Origin: Chaenocephalus aceratus
Taxonomy: Eukaryota; Chordata; Actinopteri; Perciformes; Channichthyidae
Assembly: GCA_023974075.1 (NCBI GenBank)
Contig: CM043798.1
Location: 4,721,397 to 4,785,396 of the forward strand
Length of the DNA: 64,000 nucleotides
Direction of reading: 5' to 3'
A program made the translations under genes and the position numbers. Numbering within the stretch: position 1 is the stretch's first letter; each line of letters opens with the position of its first letter. A model generated the notes under the pieces. The model searched no databases, had not been told where the DNA came from, and saw only the letters and a list, made by a program, of their open reading frames with translations. Shown here piece by piece: positions 1-10,457 of the stretch.

Positions 1-1008
1 CAGCAGGGACTCAAAGCCACCTTTGTCTCCTGCTGCTGTGTGGCACACACTATTCAAGAAGCCGTAGAACAGGTCTTACCGGGCCTGTCTGTTAAAACAG
101 GGACATTGTTTGGTTCTGAGGGTGCTGCTGAGGAGCACTTTGGATTAGATGGAGAATTTAGCAAACAAGTGCTTTCCCATTCTCCCATGTCACGTGTGAT
201 TATTCCTGCCTGGCAGACCTGGGGATTGCCTCCTTCACTTGTCCTGCGTATAAAGGACAATTATAGGCAGGCTCCCTTCTAAAGACCATGCTAGTAACCT
301 GATGCATGTCGCCACTAATAGACCCCTAGGCATCTCATTTCATTTGATCCATGGTGGAAACATAGAGTTCTCCCCTTGCTCACCAGTGATATATCTTCCT
401 CTCTCTACTTCATTAAGGGTTTGCATTTTGAAAGCAACCCTTGCGAGAGGCTTGTTCGCTGAGGTCATGAATGACCTGCCCGGGTGTGTGTGAGGTATGC
501 CGGCAGGTCCAGTGCACTGATAAAGAGAGCTGTGCAAAGGTTGAGCAACAGAAAAAGAGCTCTGTGAGACCGGCCGGCTGCCTGATGCATTCCAGGCCGG
601 CCACCATGTCCTGGAGGCCTCAGAAGAGCCAAGAGTACAATCCACTATCTGGATTTGAGCAGTGCTAAATCAATAACAGACGTCTGACACAGCTCTGAGG
701 GCAATGCCAGTACACATTCTGCTGTGAGTTCAGCAGCATTGCATGGTGTGCCGGAATCTGTGGTAGGACAAAGGTATTGCCAAATATGATCGCTCAAAGA
801 GTAGGATGACCTCACACTTACCAGATCACTGTTTTACGAGAAGGTTGATAAGTACCTGTGTGAAAATGTATGTGGTTAAAAACAAGCTAACCTACATACC
901 ATACAACTGTGTTTCAGTTTTGTTTTTAAACAAAGTCCCTCCAGCAGAGGAGCATGGTTCAATGGTGCCACTCACATTTCACTTTGTGTATCCTCTTTGA
1001 AAACCCAG
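1..1008. other. ripk4 intron 1 (3' part), no gene seen
   Basis: This stretch precedes the first ripk4 exon in the window and ends in a splice acceptor (aaacccag, ending at 1008). I looked for the missing first kinase exon (glycine-rich loop and ATP-binding lysine) and did not find it. The small open frames have no recognisable domain. I see no RNA gene or clear repeat. Confidence 0.6.
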
Positions 1009-1300
1009 GGACCGTTCAGAGCTACTGGAGGAGGCTAAGAAGATGGAGGCAGCCAAGTTCCGCTACATCCTGCCTGTGTACGGCATCTGTGCGGACCCCC
1101 AGGGCCTGGTCATGGAGTACATGGAGACGGGCTCCCTGGAGACCCTGCTGGCCACCGAGCCGCTGCCCTGGGAGCTGCGCTTCCGCATCATCCACGAGAC
1201 GGCGGTGGGGATGAACTTCCTGCACTGCATGAACCCCCCCCTGCTCCACTTGGACCTGAAGCCGGCCAACATCCTGCTGGACGCTCACTATCACGTCAAG
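1009..1300 (+). CDS. ripk4: ripk4 exon 2: kinase N-lobe end to catalytic loop
   Basis: The exon begins with the last base of a split codon after the acceptor ending at 1008 and stops at donor AAG|gtacgg in phase 0. It encodes the alpha-C region, the hinge (VMEYMETGS) and the catalytic loop [12 protein letters not shown], in which the Asp is the catalytic base. As in mammalian RIPK4, HLD replaces the usual HRD. Confidence 0.93.
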
Positions 1301-4300
1301 GTACGGAGATGGTCACTGAGTGGTGTTTGTCTGTTGCCTGCATTGAGTTCATTATGAAATGAGTGACAGCAAAGGTTATTATCATATTCTGCTGGTACTG
1401 GGAACATATCTGGAATATGTGTAATATTATGACAATGTTAAGTTATTTATATGTTTGCACACAGAAGATTGCATAAAATTCAGTTAATGAAAATATTATA
1501 AATGTTAACTACTACTAGTTACAAACTAAAAGAATAACCAGAAAAGAAAAGAAAAGAAAGCTAACAGAAATAAATACAGACAAAAAGAGCAGAAAACTCA
1601 CCAATCTGTTAACATTACTAATTTAATCAAAATCATGAATTATTATAATTGTTTTCATGTTTGGAATCATAGTCTAAGGATGTAATGTTTGGTGGTTGAG
1701 GCTTGCCATGAAGTGATATCACAGTCTTCGTTGTTATAAAGATGGTTGGATGTCAGTGTAAAGGAATGTCAGCCATGAGGAGGTTTGCTATTCCTTTTGA
1801 TCCATTCTCATGTGGCAGCCCGGCACATGCTCTGGGCAGACGGGCGTCTCTCAGCCTCTGTCCAACCTCAGAGCAGCTCAACTGTACTGAGAGCGATGGG
1901 TGGGAACTGTCATTTCTGGAGTTTAATATGTGGATGTAAACACCTCACCGGGCTTGTCCCGACAGGATTCATTCAGCTCCTATTAAAGCTCCCTCTGTCA
2001 GTGTGTTCCTGAAAGAGTGTGGGCGTGCACTCTGAAACGTGAAGGGCCTCTCCTCTCTGCAGGCTGGGACACGGCTGCCCGCATCATACACTGAGTGCTC
2101 ATAATGGAGCTCAGTGGGCAGATTTAGTCATCAGTGTCACGCTGCTTCCTGAGAGAAAGCTGCTGGGTGCTCTGTTTGAGGGTCTTATCTGATCTCTCTC
2201 TGTCTCAGATATCTGATTTTGGCCTGGCCCGCTGGAACGGCCTGTCTCGGGCTGATGACATCAGCAGAGACGGCTTCTGCGGCACCATTGCCTATCTGCC
2301 GCCTGAGAGCATCATTGAGAAGGACAAAGCGTCGGACACCAAGCACGATGTATACAGGTTTGTTTTTCAGCACTCAGTGCAGGTTTTTCCTGACTGTCGG
2401 CCTTTTCCCTTTCATGAATCACTGTTATTAATCACATCGAGGAGATGGAGTAGCCCATTAGTTACACCATGTTTAACATTACTGAAGACAGATGCATTTT
2501 ATTTTCTTACAAAGATTCAGTTAAAGGGGAACATATATTTATAACCACATTTACATTAAATTATTTTTGATAAACTGACTGCACTGGTTTAAACAGGGAG
2601 CATAAGCTACAGTATTTCAGCTTCATATTGGAAATGTGTTTGGCAGCATTATGTCTGAGCTTTTCTTTGTACTGACATCTCTTATTTTTTTGTTTGCCTC
2701 TATTCCAGTTTCTCCATAGTCATCTGGGGGATTCTCACACAGAAGAAACCCTACCAAGGTGAGACTTGCATGAAAACAATACGGATTTCCTTAGAGGCCA
2801 ACAAAAACAAAAGTATAAATAATGATAGTAACTGAACATATTGATAGACTTCTTGATAAGGTCTGGTTTATTTTTTATTTTTTAATGAATGATTTATGGC
2901 AACACGTAATTAACATGACAAAAGTCTACAGTGATGCTAGTCGCTATGGAGCTGAACTCAGGCACAGTGGTGCTTCAAAGATGAATGCTAACACTAGCAT
3001 GCTAACATGCTCACAATGACAATGTTGACATGCTGAAAAGAGGTATGATATTAACCATGGTCGTAATCTTAGATTAATATGTTAGCATGCTAACATTTGG
3101 AACTTAAAGGTGACATGTCATGCTTTTCCGGTTAATACCCGTCCCCTTGTGTGTTATGAAGGTTTTTATGCATGTAAACGGTCTGCAGAGTCAAAACCCT
3201 CAAAGTACACCCTGTAGCGAGTACAACTCTAACACAGAGAAGAACTCTCCAAAACGCCTCGTTGGTGAAACGTCATCATCCATTTGATTCTTCCGGGTAC
3301 ATCAGGACGTCATGTTGTAACCGGGACGAAATGGACCAATCCGTGGAGCCGTTACGTTAAGCCCCCGCTGATTGGTCCAAATTGACCAATCCACGGACTT
3401 CCTCACACACGCAGCTCTGCTGATCTCTCCTCCCTGGCTGCAGGCTGATAACAGACAGTTGGGATCGCGGTGAAACTCTCTCTGCAGACCCATTCTCACA
3501 GCGTGTATCAACCTTTTTCTTACTCAATATCAAGCCACACTTATTGTTTTTACTTCGGCTGAGACTTTGTGTGTGCTCAGGGTGAGTTTGGCTGTGTTTC
3601 GATGTGCATCGCTAAACAAGGAAACCACACCTCCACGGAGCTCAGCGCGATTCACAACGTGAACCAATCGGACGTTGTGAATCACCCCGAGCACACAAAG
3701 TCTCAGCCGAAGTAAAAACAATAAGTGTGGCTTGATATTGAGTAAGAAAAAGGTTGATAAACGCTGTGAGAATGGGTCTGCAGAGAGAATCTCGCCGCGA
3801 TCGCAACTGTCTGTTATCAGCCTGCAGCCAGGGAGGAGAGATCAGCTGAGCTGCGTGTGTGTGAGGAAGTCTGTGGATTGGTCAATCGGAGCACACTGGG
3901 CTCACAGGGAGGGGGGGGGGGCAAGAGCTCCAACGAGCCCTTTGGTGGAGAGAGTGAATACACGTAGTTCACAGAGATGCTGGATGCGAAACAATGTGAG
4001 TTTGGAAAATTGCACAGTATTTTTTATTGTAATATCCCTCAACAATGGTATTATGATCAGTAGAAAGGACCATGACATGTGGCCTTTAACAATTACACAA
4101 AGTGCAGGTAAGGATGATGGGAATGTTATTAGTTTTGTTTGATACATATTTCACACCATAAATATCCATCTCATGCATGGGCGCGGGAAGGGGGGTGCTG
4201 AGGGCGCTGCAGCACCCCCTAGCGCCGGGCAGGGGCTGCGGAGCTCCCCTGTCTGAATTATTATTTGACGGTTATTGCTGCTCCCGCTGTGCATAATCTG

Positions 4301-7300
4301 TGTAATATGTAGCCAATAAATTCCACATTGTTGGCTAGCCCCGGACAATTCTACCTCAATAATATAATACATTAACCGTGCTTTACGTGAACCTCATCAT
4401 GACACTAGAGAGGACGGCAGGACTGTAATTTGTAATAATGAGAGAGAGAGAGACCGACCGACCGACCTGTGCCAGCAGCAGGGACCGTGTTGTTAGCATC
4501 TGGTTAGCTAGCTGCACGAACGGACATACGGAGCTGTTGGTTCCACAACAAGCTGGAGGAGAGCTCTCCTCTCAGACTGAGAGGCTCAGGTGAGCTAACT
4601 CTCTGAGTGTTTAGATAGTTCACTTTAGTCTAAGTTATCTCAGTGGGTCTCAAACGGTTTGGTCACAAATTATTCAAAAGATTATTTCCACGGCACACTT
4701 TCATATGATCATTATAGTTATAAAACAAATAAGAGAATAAAGGAAAAACAGTTATGAAATACTATATGGCAGTAAAACAAGAATACAGTTTGAAAGGGGA
4801 GTGATTTGTAAAATATCCATAAAGAAAAAGAACATCTGCTTAGAGTTGTGTTTCATCTGGGTGTTGAGAGAGGTATCCATAGATCTCTTCATGTTGCTCT
4901 CAAAGTGCACCAGATCGATGCTTTTAACTTCAATATTTAAAATATATCCCCACTCATAGAAAATAGCACTTTACCCCTGCCTATATGCCGTGAGCTGATT
5001 ATCGAGCCTTCATTGTAACAGTCGCGGGTGTACTGTGTGTTTGCGTGTGGGGAGTGCTTTTGTGCGTGCTCTATAGTGCCCGTAATAGTGTTCACTGGAG
5101 TCCAGCACCTCAGCACCCCCACTCAAAATACCTTCCCGCGCCTCTGATGGTTACGCTAGAGCTTGACCGCACCAAGTCAGAGGATCACCAAAGTCAGCAG
5201 AATCGTCTTCTGGGGAAAATGAATGTCTGTACACAATATCGCACAACCCAGAGACATTTCAGTCTACATCGAGTTATACTGCTGCCACAGCTAAAATTGA
5301 TATTATTAGTCACATTGTAGGGATTACAGGTGGCTGTAAATCATTACAATTACCTTTTTTAAGGTAAACAATTGTTGGTGCTTATTTGTTTACTCTTTGA
5401 ATTCCAAAGCAGGCAGTTGGGCAGGGTATATTTTCTCCCAGGCGTATCAGGTAGCAGTTCTCTACAAGGTATTTGGCTCCTTTAAAGCCCAGCAGAGGAT
5501 CACAGGTTGGCACTGGCACCGCCTATGTTGATCCAGACATAATTAAAAAGTAAAAAAGTGGCCTGGTTACCATCCCATTCCTTCTTCCTCCTCCACCTGC
5601 AAAGGGTATTATGGTGACAAAAGAAGGTGAAGTACCAGTGATTAAGGCCTCTACCTGTTTGTTCTGAATCATTGACATGGCTGATCCCACAGTCAGATAG
5701 AAAAAGGCCGGGGCAGGAACTCTTGAGAGCTTTTAACGTGGGAAACAACAGTGGTCACACACTGCCTTATCTGAGCATGTGGGAAGGTGGGGATAAAGGT
5801 TACCGTCTATATCTGCACCGGCTCCTACCAGCGCCTTATTATGTCATCATATATTAAACTTTTTTTTTTTTTAAATATAACCTGAAATATAAGTGACGAA
5901 ACTGAAGTATCTTATTTTCTTTTGCTAGGTGAGAACAATATCCTTCAGATCATGGTGAAGGTTGTGAAGGGGGTGCGTCCGGACCTGGCTGCTGTGCCGC
6001 GCTGCCGGCCCTCGGCCTGCACTGGGTTCCTGAGCCTCATGCAGCGCTGCTGGACCACCAACCCGGACGCCAGACCCAGCTTCCAGGGTGAGTTGCGCCT
6101 CTTTACTCACAATAAACTGGGTGTTATTGCCTTTATTTTTTATTTGTTACAATAATCTTTGTATTTGTTTTTGCAAATACACCAGAGCAAATTTAAAAAT
6201 GGTTCCAGTTGCAATATATTATAATTGGTTTTAACCGTTATATTAAAAAGAAAATGAAATATTGATATGACGTTAATGATGCACAGGTGATTAAATGGTG
6301 TACATCTTAAATAATGAGGTTATAGTTTCTATAAGGCTCTCTTCACAGGACTTCACAAGACACACATTTTCCAAAATAGAGACAAATACGCACAATAAAC
6401 AAAGTAAAAGAGGAAGTGACCGATGGCATTCTTTTTTTCTTTCTGTGTTGCTCAATAGATACAGCAATAATATAGGTGTGTGAATTATTTTGGCAACACT
6501 AGTTAGGTATTAGAAATCTCATATTGTACCAGCCTCTAGCAAATGAAGAACATCAATCTCAAACCCAGTGCTCCTGTTCCTTTAGCTAAACACAACATTA
6601 GCATATATAATTACACAGGCCAGTTTAATATATGATATTCTTTCTGCTAACTTAAGCTTTCCATTCCTCTTGTATACCCTAATCTATCCCTGCTATCACT
6701 GAAACATGACACAGAGCTGTTGTCCTTCCAGAAATCACATCTGAAGCTGAGGATCTCTGCTCTAAACCTCAAGAGGAGACCAGGACAGCAACCCCGTCAA
6801 CGTCAGAGCCAGAGCCAGAGCCCAAGACCCCCAACGCTCTCACTAGTGACCAGGTAACACATGACCAAACCCCCAAGGATGGAAGACGTAGTGTGTGTTA
6901 TTACATTACATTACATTTCATTTAGCTGACGCTTTTATCCAAAGCGACAATCGACCAGGAAGACACAACCTTGAAGAAAACGGAATCATATAAGTACATC
7001 AGGTTTCATAGAGCCAAGCATTTTAAGTGCTACTCAACTGGCTGTAGAGAAGCCAGTCCTTTATTAGTATATAAGTGCTCTGTTGGCAGTTCTTTGTTAG
7101 TAATTCTATCGCTCGAGGTGGAGTCGAAAGAGATGAGTTTTCAGTCTGCGCCCGAAGATGTGTAAGCTTTCTGCTGTCCTGATGTCAATGGGGAGCTCAT
7201 TCCACCATTTTGGAGCCAGGATAGCAAACCCACGTGTTTTTGCTGATGGGAACTTGGGTCCCCCTCGCAGCGAGGGTGCAGCGAGCCGTTTGGCTGATGC

Positions 7301-10300
7301 AGAGCGTAGTGCACGTGCTGGGGTGTACGGTTTAACCATGTCCTGGATGTAGGAAGTGTACCAGTGTCTTGAAGTGGATTCTAGCAGTTACTGGAAGCCA
7401 GTGGAGGGAGCGGAGGAGCGGCGTGGTGTGGGAACATTTAGGAAGGTTGAAGACCAGACGAGCCGCTGCATTCTGGATGAGCTGCAGAGGTCGGATGGCA
7501 CATGCAGGTAGACCAGCCAGGAGGGAGTTGCAGTAGTCTAGGCGTGAGGTGACGAGAGCCTGGACCAGAACCTGCGTGGCTTTCTGGGTCAGCTGGGGAC
7601 GTATCTTCCTGATGTTGTAGAGCGTGTATCTGCAGCAGCGGGTTGTAGCAGCGATGTTTGCAGTGAAGGACAGGTTGTTATCTAGGGTCACACCCAGAGT
7701 CCTTGCAGTCTGGGTCGGGGAAACAACAGAGGTGCCGATGTTGATAGTTAGGTCAAGAGAGGGACAATCTTTTCCCGGAAGGAAAAGCAGTTCAGTCTTG
7801 TCAAGGTTGAGCTTGAGATGATGAGCGGACATCCACTGAGAGATGTCAGCTAGACAAGCAGAGATGCGTGCGACGACCTGGGTCTCTGAGCGGGGAAAGG
7901 ACAGAATTAGCTGGGTGTCGTCAGCGTAGCAGTGGTATGAAAAACCATGCGGGCTAATGACTGCTCCGACACATGGGGGGTTATTGTCCGCTTTGTTCAA
8001 GCGTCGTACAGTAGATCATGTAAAGCTCCCTTTCCAATGGGGACAAACAACTGAAGTGATTATCCACTTCATATGTTGTTGTTTTACTTCTCCCTTGTTC
8101 TTCTTAAAGCTTTTAAACAGACCGATTGCTTTCTCATGTAATGTGTTACTAAACACTCAGACACTGAGTGGCTTATCTCTTTATTGCTCCAGACATGACT
8201 ATGACTTTTTGCGTCACATGTTGTGTAAATGTTTGATCCTAAACAGTAGTTGCCTCACAGATCAGGAATGTTGACAGATGGGATTGTTTGGCCTCCTTGC
8301 TGCTTCTTCATTTCCTTTGAACTTGACTAGAGGTGAACTTCCTGTTAGGGACAGGCAACAGCTGTTAATCAATAATATCCGGACAGAAGACAGGCTGTTG
8401 TGAACTTCCGTATGCGTTGACTTTAAAGGACTTTATGAAACCCAAGTTCAACAGCTACTGTACTGAGAGCAGCTGTGTACTGAGAGCAGCTGTGTACTGA
8501 GAGCAGCTGTGTACTGAGAGCAGCTGTGTACTGAGAGCAGCTGTGTACTGAGAGCAGCTGTGTACTGAGAGCAGCTGTGTACCAGAGCGGCAGCTTCATA
8601 ACTGCGAATGCACGGTTAATGGTACAACCCAATATGCTCACCTGGCTTTTTGTTTTACAGGTTAAAGACAACAAGATGGTGCGTCCAAAGTCCGCCATGT
8701 TGCCGGAAAAAGATTACAGCCTGTCGGAGCTGTTGAGCCAGGTGGATTCTGGGATCTCGAGGAGCTTTGATCGACTAAAGGAGGAAGGTTGCCACAGCAA
8801 GGAGAACACATGCAAGAGGCTGTCTGGCATCTCGTCAGCTGACTCAGCCTTCTCCTCTCAAGACTCCATCACGCTGTCTTTTGAGAAAGAAAGCACATGT
8901 GGTAAGAGCTAATCATAAGCTATGAAGTGGAACTTTTAGGGTTAGTCATTCATGCAGAAATGCAAGAGACCATCGCCTGCTGATGCGATATTATTGTGGG
9001 CATGGCCAAATTTGATCAGACGCACATCTTTGCTATTTGTTTGTCGCCAATCAAACATCCTTACACTTGCATAGAATTGAAGGGATGTGATAAATAACCG
9101 CTTAAGTTCATTTTGCTCGTGTGACCGTGCCATTATTCGTGTAAACTTAAAGTACTACAGAAACCTTATTACTAGATTTTTTTGTCTCAATCCTTTTACT
9201 TCTTACCACTTAGATTCTGCTGAGGTCCAGAGGCGTAAGCTGTGTGAGGCCATCAGGACCAAAGACACTGCCAAGCTGATGAAGATCCTCCAGCCTCAGG
9301 ACGTGGATCTTACCCTCGAGGGAGGAGGCAGTCTGCTCCACCACGCCGTCACTCTGGGCAATGAGGAGGCCATCAAGTTCCTCCTCCTGAACAATGCCAA
9401 TCCCAACTTTGCAAATGCTCGTGGCTCCACCCCCCTGCACCTGGCCACAGAGAAGCACCTCAAGTCCCTGGCAGAACTTCTGCTTGGTCGGCGCAGTACC
9501 AATATTAATGCCAAGGATGAGGACCAGTACACAGCGCTGCACTGGGCTGCCCAGATCGGGGACGAGGCCATCACACGGCTGCTGCTGGACCGGGGGGCGG
9601 CCATCAACGAGACCGATGGCCAGGGACGCACGCCGGCTCATGTGGCATGCCAGCACGGCCAGGAGAACGTCATCCGGGTGCTGCTGAGCAGGGGGGTTGA
9701 TGTACGGATCAGGGGTAAGGACAACTGGACGGCACTCCACTTTGCTTCCTGGCAAGGACATCTTGGCATTGTCAAGCTGCTGGTCAAGCAGGCCGGCAGC
9801 GACGTGAACGGGCAGACCACCGACGGCCGCACTCCGCTGCATCTGGCTTCCTACAGGGGGCATTACCGGGTAGCACGGATCCTTATTGAACTAGGAGCGG
9901 ACATCCATATGACGTCCGCTGGGTTAAACGCTCCCCTGCACGTGGCGGCAGAGACCGGTCACACCAGCACCTCCCGCCTCCTGATCAAACACAAGGCAGA
10001 TATTCTCGCACACAACGCCCACGGACTCACTCCTCTCCACCTCGCCTCACAGCGAGGACATCTGGCCACAGTCAAGATGTTGATAGAAGAGGGGGCGGCC
10101 CCCGAGAGTTCCAACCAGGCCCTACGCACCCCCTGCCACCTGGCAGCCGAGAACGGTCACTGTGAAGTCCTGAAAGAGCTGCTCCTCCACTGTCCAGATG
10201 GTGGCGCTGTGCTGGACGAGCAGGGCCTCAGTCCGTTACACCTGGCAGTACAGGGGGGGTACTCAAACATCATCACAATGCTGCTGCCCCAGGACAGCCA

Positions 10301-10457
10301 GGACCTGGTTGCTACGAGCCCAGTGCAGGCAGCAGCTGACCCGCCCGCTCCTCTGGAGGTGAAGCTGCCTCAGAGGAAGGTCGTCATCCTCAAACTGACG
10401 GAGCACACAGACTGCCCGCAGCCCAGCAGCTCACAGTGGGCCTCCGCTCCCTGCTAA
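1009..10457 (+). CDS. ripk4: Receptor-interacting serine/threonine-protein kinase 4 (partial, lacks exon 1)
   Basis: RIPK4 is a cytoplasmic serine/threonine kinase with C-terminal ankyrin repeats; in vertebrates it acts in keratinocyte differentiation and in PKC/NF-kB and Wnt-type signalling. Seven exons splice with GT-AG sites and compatible phases: 1009-1300, 2209-2357, 2709-2758, 5929-6087, 6732-6853, 8661-8901, 9214-10457. They give 751 residues to a TAA stop. Visible features are the start of the N-lobe ([15 protein letters not shown]), the catalytic loop HLDLKPAN, the DFG motif (SDFGLA), the activation-loop end YLPPE, a serine-rich linker with [11 protein letters not shown] and [14 protein letters not shown], then ten ankyrin repeats in the last exon. 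The glycine loop and VAIK-type lysine belong to an exon upstream of the window. With about 58 missing residues the protein would be near 810, close to human RIPK4. ANKK1 is the nearest alternative, but the kinase and linker read as RIPK4. A possible ATTAAA polyadenylation signal lies at 10897. Confidence 0.95.
2209..2357 (+). CDS. ripk4: ripk4 exon 3: DFG motif and activation segment
   Basis: It follows the acceptor ctgtctcag and opens with ISDFGLA, the metal-binding DFG. The activation loop then runs to GTIAYLPPE, the APE-equivalent. It ends in phase 2 at tacag|gtttgt and joins exon 4 to make the conserved [14 protein letters not shown]. Confidence 0.93.
2709..2758 (+). CDS. ripk4: ripk4 exon 4: kinase C-lobe helix F
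   Basis: A 50-bp exon encoding [17 protein letters not shown]. It is flanked by acceptor tattccag and donor caag|gtgaga, and its phase (2 in, 1 out) fits both neighbours exactly. It is easy to miss because it is so short. Confidence 0.9.
3108..4085. mobile_element. TTAA-target MITE (piggyBac-like) with internal hairpin
   Basis: TTAA flanks both ends (3104-3107 and 4086-4089). The ends are inverted: AGGTGACATGTCATG at the left and CATGACATGTGGCCT at the right. A large inverted repeat lies inside (about 3375-3595 against 3668-3890). A related copy in the other orientation lies at 42328-42949. No transposase is present. TTAA duplication and these ends suggest a piggyBac-type non-autonomous element; the class is inferred from target site only. 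Confidence 0.8.
3375..3890. repeat. Long inverted repeat, arms ~220 bp
   Basis: The left arm carries TTACTCAATATCAAGCCACA, TTTTACTTCGGCTGAGACTT and CAGGCTGATAACAGACAGTT. The right arm carries their reverse complements in mirror order, with a spacer of about 70 bp. A transcript of the ripk4 intron could fold this into a long duplex. Confidence 0.85.
4176..5150. mobile_element. TIR element, non-autonomous, class uncertain
   Basis: The left end reads GGCGCGGGAAGG then GGGTGCTGAGG. The right end, reverse-complemented, reads AGGCGCGGGAAGG, a short insert, then GGGGGTGCTGAGG. The interior is about 970 bp without transposase. Target duplications are not clear. It lies in ripk4 intron 4, just 3' of the TTAA MITE. 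Ends of this style are seen in hAT-like fish elements. Confidence 0.55.
5929..6087 (+). CDS. ripk4: ripk4 exon 5: kinase C-lobe end
   Basis: Encodes [15 protein letters not shown] through [17 protein letters not shown], the conserved RCW..P..RP end of a RIP/tyrosine-kinase-like C-lobe. The acceptor is tttgctag and the donor ccagg|gtgagt, phase 1 in and out. The 3.2-kb intron before it is mostly transposon-derived. Confidence 0.93.
6732..6853 (+). CDS. ripk4: ripk4 exon 6: acidic linker after kinase
   Basis: Encodes [13 protein letters not shown] followed by a Thr/Pro/Glu-rich stretch. EITSE.EDLC is the conserved opening of the RIPK4 intermediate region. It ends in phase 0 at gaccag|gtaaca. 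Confidence 0.9.
6899..7990 (-). mobile_element. L2-type LINE, 5'-truncated fragment
   Basis: Reading the minus strand, 7332-8000 encodes the C-terminal half of a reverse transcriptase: CYADDTQL is the catalytic YADD box, then [32 protein letters not shown] and [14 protein letters not shown] second frame at 7106-7339 continues with WNELP..IR and [13 protein letters not shown] residues, so one frameshift separates them. The 3' end is a TGTAATG-type simple tail preceded by TCGCTTTGGATAAAAGCGTC. The endonuclease and N-terminal RT are gone. It lies antisense in ripk4 intron 6. Confidence 0.88.
8457..8580 (+). repeat. 17-bp minisatellite, about 7 copies
   Basis: The unit GTACTGAGAGCAGCTGT is repeated head to tail almost perfectly, and the final copy is degraded (gtaccagagcggcagct). 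It ends about 80 bp before ripk4 exon 7. Each unit contains CAGCTG, an E-box-type palindrome. Confidence 0.9.
8661..8901 (+). CDS. ripk4: ripk4 exon 7: serine-rich linker
   Basis: Encodes the intermediate region with [18 protein letters not shown] and [15 protein letters not shown], both close to mammalian RIPK4. The DSG core resembles the motif linked to SCF-betaTrCP control of human RIPK4; whether it works here is inference. The acceptor follows tgttttacag and the donor is tgtg|gtaaga, phase 1 out. Confidence 0.9.
9214..10457 (+). CDS. ripk4: ripk4 exon 8: ten ankyrin repeats and C-terminus
   Basis: One 1244-bp terminal exon encodes the whole ankyrin domain. It starts with [20 protein letters not shown], and ten TPLHLA-type repeats follow. 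The usual RIPK4 signature [10 protein letters not shown] is present. The tail after repeat 10 (about 50 residues, Pro-rich) differs from the mammalian C-terminus. It is unbroken. Confidence 0.95.

Noticed and set aside
9210..9863. 217-codon minus-strand frame over the ripk4 ankyrin exon
   Set aside because: Antisense shadow of the conserved ankyrin repeats.
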